NCBI GenBank assembly: GCA_009602725.1
Contig: WELB01000094.1
Location: forward strand, 406,581 to 418,429
Direction: 5' to 3'
DNA: 11,849 nucleotides
DNA from: Spirogloea muscicola
Taxonomy: Eukaryota > Streptophyta > Zygnematophyceae > Spirogloeales > Spirogloeaceae
Below are positions 1 through 6,011 of this stretch, in pieces. The notes below the pieces were generated by a model that searched no databases, was not told the DNA's origin, and saw only the letters and a list, made by a program, of their open reading frames with translations. The stretch's first letter is position 1, and the number at the start of each line of letters is the position of its first letter. The translations under genes and the position numbers were made by a program.

Positions 1-463
1 TCTGCGGGACACAGCCCGCCGCGCAAGCCTAGCCAATAGGTCAAGCCACTGGGACCCAAGAGCCCCGTGCACGTCCACCGCCAAGGGGACGAACTCGTCG
101 GCAGGTGGGTGATCGGAGTGCTTGGCCGCCTTGCAGCGAGCGGCCTTCGAGGCAGCGTGGCCGGCCCGCGAGGCAGAGAGCCCCAGGTTGGAGCGGTCGA
201 CCACAGCGTTGGTGACTACATCGGCAAGCTGGCGAAAAGACGTCGCCCTGACGGAAGCGGGAGGCCGCCGCCAAAGCTCGGCCTGCGCGCAAAGGGAACC
301 GCGAAGGCAAGGGACTGCTGCATCGAGACGGCTAAACGCATACGGAAGACTTGTGCGAGGGACCCGGCGATGTTGAAGCCGGGCTGCTCGCCCTGCTGCG
401 AAGGCGCGCGGTGCGCATGGAAATGAAGCGAGGCCAATTTAAGCCAGTACATTGTTCATGCAG
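1..463 (-). pseudogene. Retroelement polyprotein C-terminal fragments, rearranged, minus strand
   Basis: Read on the minus strand from 463 down, three blocks follow each other. Block B (463-400) is the 3'-UTR-like sequence also found at 1344-1407. Block A (399-231) encodes FRMRLAVSMQQSLAFAV and, after a frameshift, RAGRALAAASRFRQ. Block U (about 245 to 1) reads FRQLADVVTNAVVDRS, then DEFVPLAVDVHGALG and LARLARRAVSR. The U and A blocks match those at 837-1279, where the order is U-A-B. The F.PLAV..HGALG and RMRL..SLQR patterns resemble the C-terminal region of LINE-type reverse transcriptase polyproteins; that family name is from recall. The block is truncated by the window start and frameshifted, hence a relic. 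Confidence 0.65.
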
Positions 464-479
464 AACATGCAGAAAGAAA

Positions 480-672
480 GAAAGTTGGAGAAGCTCTTCC
501 CCATCTTTCTTCTTCTTTCAGCCGGCTCTCGTGGCTGCTTAGCAGGGGTTACTGAGTGATTCGTAGCTGCTTTGTTCATTTGTGTGCTTGTTTTTTTTAG
601 CGCTTCCCCTGGCCCCCTTCTCGTCCTTTGTTGATTCTTTTTTGGGCTGGCTTTTCCAGCTCCTATTCTCAA
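480..672 (+). mobile_element. Truncated retroelement 3' end with stem-loop tail
   Basis: Near 535-555 the plus strand reads LLSRGY followed by TGA, matching the C-terminal LLTRGY-stop of the copy ending at 1279. The following sequence, T-rich and lacking a gene, reaches a stem-loop at 644-662 (GGGCTGG, loop CTTTT, CCAGCTC with one G-T pair). The same stem-loop follows the other retroelement C-termini in the window. This looks like a 5'-truncated 3' end of the same family. A GAAA microsatellite lies at about 468-484. The coding match is short, so the call rests mainly on the tail. Confidence 0.45.
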
Positions 673-761
673 TGGGCGAGCACTTTCTGTTTTACTTCAG
701 TGGCGGTGGCGCTCGAGAATACCAGCATCATGCCTCCGACCGTTGGGGCCGACGGCCGCCT

Positions 762-783
762 CCTAAACCCTAACCCTAAACCC
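762..783 (+). repeat. Interstitial telomere-like repeat (CCCTAAA/CCCTAA)
   Basis: The sequence consists of about three units: CCTAAA, CCCTAA, CCCTAAA and a final CCC. The 7-nt unit is the common plant and algal telomere motif read on the C-rich strand; the 6-nt unit is a one-base variant. It lies between the stem-loop tail ending near 672 and the retroelement fragment starting at 837. It is too short to be a chromosome end. Confidence 0.7.
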
Positions 784-836
784 GGCGCGCCGCTCTCGTC
801 GCCAGCGCGCGCTCGGCGAGGGGGCCTCGGCTCACC

Positions 837-1279
837 GCCGACGTTGTCACGACTGATTGCTTTGATTCCAGGAGTGCCAAACGCTCGTCGGAGGAGCCGG
901 GCTACGCAGTCCGCCAAGCGGCGGGCGCCAAGGAACGTAAGTACACGGATCACCCGGTCGGAGACGAGTTTGTCCCACATGCCGTCGACGTACACGGCGC
1001 CTTTGGCACTAAATGGCTTGACCTGCTTCACCGCCTTGCGCGGCTAGCAGCTCGGCCCGCCGCCTCGGGCAGCAGGGCGAGCAGCCTGGCTTCAATGTCG
1101 CCGGGTCCCTCGCTCACGTCTTCCGGATGCGCTTGGCCATCTCTTTGCAGCGGTCCCTTGCCTTCGCGGTTCACTTTCGCGCAGGCCGCGCTTTGGCGGC
1201 GGCCTCCCGCTTCCGTCAGGGCGACGTCTTTCCGCCTGCGAGCTATTCCGACTTGCATCTTCTGACTAGAGGTTACTGA
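837..1279 (+). pseudogene. Retroelement polyprotein C-terminal region (non-LTR-like), frameshifted
   Basis: One frame from 837 reads ADVVTTDCFDSRS, then KERKYTDHPVGDEF, VDVHGAFGTKWLDLL and LARLAARPA. Between about 1060 and 1088 the frame shifts, and continues GFNVAGSLAHVFRMRLA, ISLQRSLAFAV, RAGRALAAASRFRQ and SDLHLLTRGY, ending at a TGA (1277-1279). The first part aligns with the minus-strand block at 1-245 and the second with 231-399 (about 90 percent nucleotide identity by eye) and with the copy ending at 3739. The F.P.AV..HGA.G and RMRL..SLQR patterns resemble the end of LINE-type reverse transcriptase ORFs, but no catalytic RT motif is present. The 5' end is lost. Confidence 0.65.
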
Positions 1280-1625
1280 GCGTCCACTTTGCTGCTTAGT
1301 TTAGGTCTCCGTATTATGTAGCCCTGGTTAGTTTGCCCTAGACTCTGCCTGAACAATGTATCGGCTTGAACTGGCCTCCATTTCATTTCATGCGCCCCAC
1401 GCGCCTTCTCTCTCTTTGCTGATGTCTTAGTTCTTGGCACCCCGGCTCCGTCAGACCTTGCCCATTCCTTTGGGCTGGCCTCTCCCAGCCACCAAGTGAA
1501 TGTGGCCGCGCTTGCCTATTTTAGTACCTTGCTTTCTGCGCCATCTGGCTCCTTCGGGCCTTGTCCATTCCTTTGGGCTGGCCTTTCACAGCCACCAGTC
1601 AAATTGGTCGCGCTTTCTCTTTATT
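1280..1625 (+). mobile_element. Retroelement 3' UTR and duplicated stem-loop tail
   Basis: This follows the stop codon of the copy at 837-1279. It includes the 1344-1407 segment (inverted copy at 400-463) and then two tandem versions of a roughly 95-103 nt tail, about 1421-1513 and 1514-1622. Each tail carries CCATTCCTTTGGGCTGGCC, a short loop, then an AGCCACCA.G segment and a GG.CGCGCTT end. Stems: 1473-1478 with 1485-1490 (six pairs, loop of six) and 1576-1580 with 1589-1593 (five pairs). The same tail recurs at 4190-4255. Confidence 0.65.
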
Positions 1626-1671
1626 AAGAGGCCCCCGATAGCAAAGAAAGTGGCTCTCCCGGAGCGGGCAA

Positions 1672-1696
1672 GGGCTGTGAACAGCCAGCCGAAAGG
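1672..1696 (-). repeat. Inverted copy of the tail stem-loop motif
   Basis: On the minus strand this reads CCTTTCGGCTGGCTGTTCAC followed by AGCCC, close to the CCTTTGGGCTGGCC...CACAGCC core of the tail at 1571-1593. It is also a compact palindrome on the plus strand (GGCTGT GA ACAGCC). The match is about 20 of 24 positions by eye, so chance similarity of short palindromes is possible. Confidence 0.35.
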
Positions 1697-2106
1697 CGTC
1701 AAAACCTCAGGTTAGAGGGAGGGAAATATTTCGTGTATTCGACACAAACGAAGGCCAAAGTGGCCAAGTACAAATATGGCAGCACGTCAAAATGACGTAC
1801 ATCACACACTGCAAACTGACCGGCTCAGTAACCACGGGTCAACACATAAAGGTCGCTAATCGATGCCTGAATGCCAGATGGCAGCCCGAAGCCCATCTGC
1901 CACCAACTAGAGCTCGCCCAGCTTTCTAATGCAAAGCATGAGCCTGAGCACGCTGTAGACAGGCCAACACTTGTCTTCGCAAGAACAACAGATAAGCAGC
2001 TGGCAAACCCGTCTAGCCTGGAAGCATATCCTCACGACGTGCAACCCAGACTTACAATCTGCTCAATTAGGGTATGGAAGCGAGGACCCATGCAGCCGGA
2101 GGTGTC
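1697..2106. other. No recognisable gene
   Basis: Open frames here are short and start mid-sequence, with no family resemblance I can see. Small palindromes occur near 1755-1768 (GGCCAAAGTGGCC) and around 1788-1796 (GTCAAAATGAC). Nothing else is supported. Confidence 0.5.
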
Positions 2107-2230
2107 AATCGCGGCGAGGGGGGAGGAGAGAGAGGAAGAGTGAGGGGGAAGGAGGGGGGAGGGGGGAGGGAGAGAGACATGGCGGGATGAAGCGATGGAA
2201 GGGAACGGGGGGGAGGGGAAGAGATTAGAG
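2107..2230 (+). repeat. Polypurine tract with G-quadruplex motif
   Basis: About 120 nt is almost purely G and A on the plus strand. Within it, 2144-2170 has four G-runs (5, 6, 6 and 3 G) separated by loops of 5, 1 and 1 nt, which fits the usual G3+N1-7 quadruplex pattern. A second G-run cluster lies at 2201-2218. Long frames on either strand across it are low-complexity artefacts of composition. Confidence 0.75.
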
Positions 2231-2773
2231 GGCAGAGTCGTCGTGAAAGGGGGAGTTATCTCTATCAGCCCTCCATCCGAACGACCTCGCCCACAGCTGC
2301 AGCGACGGTTCTGCCAGTCCTGTGCAGCTTCCCGCATTCCCTGTACGCTCTCTAGTCATCTTGGGTGGGGGGTATCGTGCCACACAACGTCAATTGCTAT
2401 ACTACGTCGATAGGCCGGGTTGAGAAAGAAGAATGACGTGTCCGGGCCTACAACAGGCAGAACCAACAAATCAAGTCTAAAATATGAATTAGAGCAGTAG
2501 TACACCTTCAAATTAGAAACAGATGACATGGAGCAAATTGTGAAGGATGAATCGTCAAACCCCCCCCAACTGCAAGTCCTGGCACAGGCTGAGGAGTTGG
2601 GTCATACAAACAAGCTCTGCAAACCAGTCACCTGCAGGATATCAGAGGAATCACAGGAATATGCGACACTGTCTTTCTTCGGAGCATGTCACACACAACT
2701 GGAGGCAAAATCCAAGCATCCAGCCACACTGAGATGAGACCCAGGTATCCAGTGAGCACTGTAATTATGATTT
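2231..2773. other. No recognisable gene
   Basis: A 69-codon plus-strand frame begins with an ATG at 2528 and ends at 2737, but I recognise no family and see no neighbouring exon structure or coding bias that would support it. An eight-base C run occurs near 2563. I treat the stretch as non-coding. Confidence 0.45.
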
Positions 2774-2882
2774 GCCCAATCAAGGGTGCCCGTTAATCAA
2801 GGTTCGCCCCAATATAGGGTCTTAGTGCCCGGTAACCAAGGGTCGCCCAATGAAGGGTCTTATGCCAGTAACAGAGTATCGA
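2774..2882 (+). repeat. Degenerate short tandem repeat
   Basis: Three units begin GCCCAAT.AAGGGT or a variant, at 2774, about 2806 and 2845, each followed by a GCC.GTAA..AAGG-type segment. The period is 32-39 nt. The units are diverged and no terminal inverted repeats are visible, so this is a decayed minisatellite rather than a dated element. Confidence 0.5.
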
Positions 2883-3254
2883 GTATCCAGTGAACCAGAA
2901 TAGAGTTGATGGCTCGCAGTGGCAGCAAGGGCAAGAACAATGCTATAGATACACTCTCACAGATCCAGATATTGCTGACACGGTATGCAGCAAGCGAGAA
3001 CACAAGATCACGATCATGTCACTAACAAAATATGACCGGGTCTGTATGACTAAAAGAGGGTAACCCGGTCTGTGTCGTGACAAGAGTCTTTGGATTAGGC
3101 TTTCTATCTGGTTTACTACTGTGCGCTGCGTCCACACCTGCTTGGCAGGATGCAGGAGCAAGGGATGCCCGTCGATAATGCATCAGCACTGGAGCAGGTT
3201 TGGCTTTGGGGAGCAACGTACCTGAACCAAGCTTTGACTGCTGGTATATTATCT
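2883..3254. other. No recognisable gene
   Basis: Frames here lack family similarity. The only long one (minus, 3651-3022) runs through a foldback, a tandem duplication and the antisense of a retroelement relic, so it is most likely spurious. Confidence 0.45.
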
Positions 3255-3381
3255 GATCTCCACCCCTTTGATAAAGGCAAGTTGACCCTTGTGGTGCCTG
3301 AATACTTCCACTGAGGTCAGTACTATGCCAGTAATCAGGCACCACAAGGGTCATCTTGCCTTTATCAAAGGGGTGGAGATC
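3255..3381. repeat. Near-perfect foldback (47-bp inverted repeat)
   Basis: The left arm 3255-3301 begins GATCTCCACCCC and the right arm 3335-3381 ends GGGGTGGAGATC. The arms are reverse complements over 47 positions with one mismatch. A 33-nt spacer (3302-3334) can pair partly further inward. Weaker pairing outside (ACCAAGCT at 3226-3233 with AGCTTGGT at 3396-3403) suggests an older, longer inverted repeat. No ORF of its own. Could be a MITE-like foldback, a palindromic duplication or a hairpin-RNA source. Confidence 0.85.
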
Positions 3382-3420
3382 GAATAAAGTGTTGTAGCTT
3401 GGTACTATCATGTTGGATAC

Positions 3421-3487
3421 GGAGAAGGAGGCAGGAATGCAGCCGGTCGAAAATCTTACAGAGGAGGAGGCAGTAATGCAGCCGGTC
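3421..3487 (+). repeat. 39-bp tandem duplication, two units
   Basis: GGAGGCAG.AATGCAGCCGGTC occurs twice with a 39-nt offset (ending at 3448 and 3487). Because 39 is a multiple of three the repeat appears as a 13-residue repeat in any frame, which makes the overlapping open frames look more protein-like than they are. Confidence 0.7.
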
Positions 3488-3539
3488 AGATCATCCCAAG
3501 CAGGAAGCAGATGGTCCAAAGCAACCCCCATCTGCGGCG

Positions 3540-3739
3540 CCGGGAACAGGGTGCAGCACTTCATGGAGGCTCGGTGCCTTTGGGTCTTGTATCCTGCTAC
3601 CGCATGCAATTGTCTATGTCCCTCCAGCGCTCCCAAGCACTTGCTTTGCACCGCCGCGCCGGTCGCGCCCTTGCAGCAGCCTCTGGCTTGCGCACCCCTC
3701 AGCTCATCTGACTTCCTACTGCTGACCCGGGAGTACTAA
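3540..3739 (+). pseudogene. Third, diverged copy of the retroelement C-terminus
   Basis: One plus frame reads YRMQLSMSLQRSQALAL then RAGRALAAASGLR. After a frameshift it continues SSSDFLLLTREY and TAA at 3737-3739. This parallels FRMRLAISLQRSLAFAV, RAGRALAAASRFR and SYSDLHLLTRGY-stop in the copy ending at 1279. Nucleotide identity is visibly lower than between the two left-hand copies, so this is an older or different subfamily member. The upstream limit near 3540 is approximate. Confidence 0.6.
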
Positions 3740-3783
3740 GAGGCGCCCTGGCTGCCTAGCCTGTGGCTTCGTCATGAACACCT

Positions 3784-3842
3784 GTGTGCATCTGGCTGGC
3801 TTTCACAGCCGCTCTTTTATTATCAGCAGCCGGAAAAAAAAA
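3784..3842 (+). mobile_element. Stem-loop tail with A9 tract after the third copy
   Basis: Beginning 45 nt after the stop at 3739, the sequence has CTGGCTGGCTTTCACAGCC (stem GGCTG 3794-3798 with CAGCC 3806-3810), then a T-rich segment and nine A residues at 3834-3842. The order coding end, stem-loop, A-run is what a retrotransposed mRNA 3' end would leave. The A-run is short and may be coincidental. Confidence 0.5.
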
Positions 3843-4189
3843 CCCAATATTTGCAGAGCAACCTCCACCTGCAACCAATCGAGTGCAACCTCCATCAGCA
3901 TCCAGTCGGTGCAACTTACACTTGGCAACAACCTCCAATGAACGTGGGCTGACTCTGTCCGACAACCTCGAAAATTTACCTGTCTTTTGCCATCTCGTAC
4001 CTGTGTCCAAGTCGGGCATGTCTGCAGCAGATATGGATGCATTGGAGCAAGCAAAACATTGGGATCGTATTCAGGCAGCGCGCATGAGCTTCCCAGTAAT
4101 AGGGCACTACCGCGCAGGCTTGGTCACCTGCTACTTTTGATACTCAGGTGCAGCCAAGAACATCCAACGTGGGTACAGCCCATGTGGAC

Positions 4190-4255
4190 AGCTCCATTCC
4201 TTTGGGCTGGCCTTTCCCAGCCACCAGTCAATCTGGCCGCGCTTCTCTTCGACAG
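4190..4255 (+). mobile_element. Solo stem-loop tail of the retroelement family
   Basis: This matches the tail at 1563-1622 closely: CCATTCCTTTGGGCTGGCC, TTTCCCAGCCACCAGTCAA, then GGCCGCGCTTCTCTT. The stem is perfect here (4205-4210 with 4217-4222, six-nt loop). No coding end of the family is seen just upstream, so it is a 5'-truncated copy or the remnant of an element otherwise deleted. The methyltransferase relic starts about 65 nt downstream on the same strand. Confidence 0.65.
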
Positions 4256-4318
4256 CACCGGCGTCCTACATGAAGGTGTGATAAAGTGGGTGTGATATAG
4301 TTGGGCACACCAGACGCC

Positions 4319-4807
4319 GGCATTGTATTGGTGGAGCTATTTAGAGGCACTGCCAACGGACTGAGAGCAGTTCTTCAAAGTCATTCTGAAGTGGCCAAAC
4401 ACCACAATTCATTGGATGCCGACCCCAAAGCCAGAGCGGCAGCCCAGCATCGTATTGATTGGTTGAAAGTTCAGTACCCCACACTTGTGACGGATAGCAC
4501 CTTCACTCGTCGGGACACCATGCTTCCGCAGGATATATATTACTGCGGCAGCCCAATCTTCGGCTACGTACAAATTGCCCAAGGTGGACCTCATCATAGG
4601 TGGGTTTCCGTGCCAAGGTCTCAGCTCCCTCGGGTTGGGAAAGGGCTTCCAGCACGAACAAACATATATCCTTATCCCATACTGGTGTTGATGCACGACG
4701 TTACTTCCAGGCAAGCGACGCCTTTTGGGTGTATCATAGAGAATGTGGAGCCAAGAGCAAATCTGCTCGGCCCAGTCAAAATGGTTAGTAGACAAGCCAC
4801 ACGCTGA
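4319..4807 (+). pseudogene. C5-cytosine DNA methyltransferase-like relic, frameshifted
   Basis: Frame one (from 4319) reads VELFRGTANGLRAVL, a degenerate SAM-binding motif I, then SLDADPKARAAAQHRI and LKVQYP, then LPQDIY. Near 4542 the frame shifts and the next reads VDLIIGGFPCQGLSSLGLGK: the motif IV Pro-Cys-Gln (4608-4616) with the catalytic cysteine, before a TGA at 4689. By about 4665 the first frame resumes with GCIIENVEP (ENV motif VI, 4739-4750), ending at 4807. The order I-IV-VI and the spacing fit C5-MTases. Similar SAM-dependent MTase ORFs are, to my recollection, found within repeats of some algae and mosses, so an element origin is likely. Two compensating frameshifts and no target-recognition domain or start codon argue against function. 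Confidence 0.75.
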
Positions 4808-6011
4808 GAACCAGAGACCGGAATGAAGTCAAGGAATGCCAAACACAAGGGATGCTGAAACAATGTGATGCAACAGCCTCTAAGCAGCTCGGGACGAGGT
4901 CTGAGTGCTGCACTTGGACACACACAAGGTCACGATTGTCGTGGCTTACCGGTCTTACGCAAACGGATAGACCCCTACCGGTGCAACAGCAGCGACAGCG
5001 GCATTAGCAGCGGCGGCAGCGGCACAAGGTCGGCAATCAGTCACTGGACGTTAGCGACTCCTATCCACATTAGATTGATAGCTGACCTGCCTGTTTTGCC
5101 CACGTACACCGCCACATCATCAGCCTTGTCAGATCGACACAAACGAGCCACAGACGGGATGTATCATGACGGGGCCTTCGACAGTCACCACCTCGATATG
5201 TGATAACCCCTCTATTTCTCAGTGGTGGCGGGCAAGCGCGGCATAGCATGTGAGCGGAGGTTGACGCAAGCTCCTCCCACAAGGCCGATGACACTACATG
5301 GCCTACCCAGAGGCTTGTATGATATGGGGGAAGTTTCAGGTATTCCATGGCCAGGGCGCCACCTCTCCTTAAGTGAGTACCTGCAAGCTCGTCTTTGCCA
5401 CTCATTCTCCTCATTTTGCGGCCCGACCCGTGTTGGCTGGCCCAAGAAGCAAGGACCAGGTCAAAAAGCCCAGCCCCATCAAGCAAGCAAGCTTTGGAAG
5501 GGACTCCATCACATCAGTCGCCAGTCAAAGGTGAAGGTGGCAACAACTAGCAGAGGCGGCAAAGAGTACAGCCTGTGGGGGCTCAAACTACGGATAATCA
5601 TTTACTGTGTCCAATGAAGGGTGCATAGCAACGGTTTTCAATGAAAGAATGTACTTGGTCTATTGTGCAAAATTGCACAGGCTTGTCGCGCGCTTCACAA
5701 CATGTCCTATGGAGACTGTCTTTCAAATACCCGATCAGCTGAACAAGCTGCAGTGAACGTGTTTGTGCAATAAACGCTGCACACGATACGCGAGGACCAA
5801 GTCCACATCGAGTTCCCAAAAAATACGCACGTGGTTCAACAGTGTCACGACAGCTATACGCTGCCTCTGTCTATGCTGACCACGTCCTTCTCTAAGAGCG
5901 GCGAGGCTCAGCGAAAGGGCTAAGCAAGGCCTGCCCCAGGGGGCGTAGCATAAGCTCTTCACTGGGGGTCTTGACTATGCTGTACAGTGAGGACATGAGG
6001 CCTGAAAGACT
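4808..6011. other. No convincing gene; 3' flank of the transporter gene
   Basis: A plus-strand frame from an ATG at 4868 to 5203 (111 codons) and another ending at 5617 have no recognisable motifs; the first contains a Ser/Gly run from an AGC/GGC tract at about 4987-5025. The stretch just below 6012 should be the 3' UTR of the minus-strand transporter gene. I see no AATAAA or TGTAA on that strand within the nearest 500 nt, so the poly(A) site is not placed. A GC-rich palindrome (GCCCCAGGGGGC) lies at about 5933-5944. Confidence 0.4.

Noticed and set aside
2032-2337. 101-codon minus-strand Pro/Ser-rich frame
   Set aside because: It is the complement of the polypurine tract; the Pro/Ser content follows from CCC and TCC codons.
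3022-3651. 209-codon minus-strand open frame, the longest apart from transporter exon 1
   Set aside because: It reads antisense through the third retroelement copy, the 39-bp duplication and both arms of the foldback, and matches no family I know. Its 13-residue repeat is only the tandem duplication read in frame.
3784-4140. 118-codon plus-strand frame
   Set aside because: It has no ATG start, begins within the stem-loop tail, crosses the A9 tract and shows no recognisable domain.
4301-4807. Methyltransferase-like region as an intact gene
   Set aside because: The frame opens with TTG right after a stop, and the catalytic Pro-Cys-Gln motif is in another frame, so it is better described as a relic.
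5070-5486. 138-codon minus-strand frame and the overlapping plus frame at 5222-5617
   Set aside because: They overlap on opposite strands, neither has a family signature, and the plus frame opens with GTG. Chance frames are the simplest reading.
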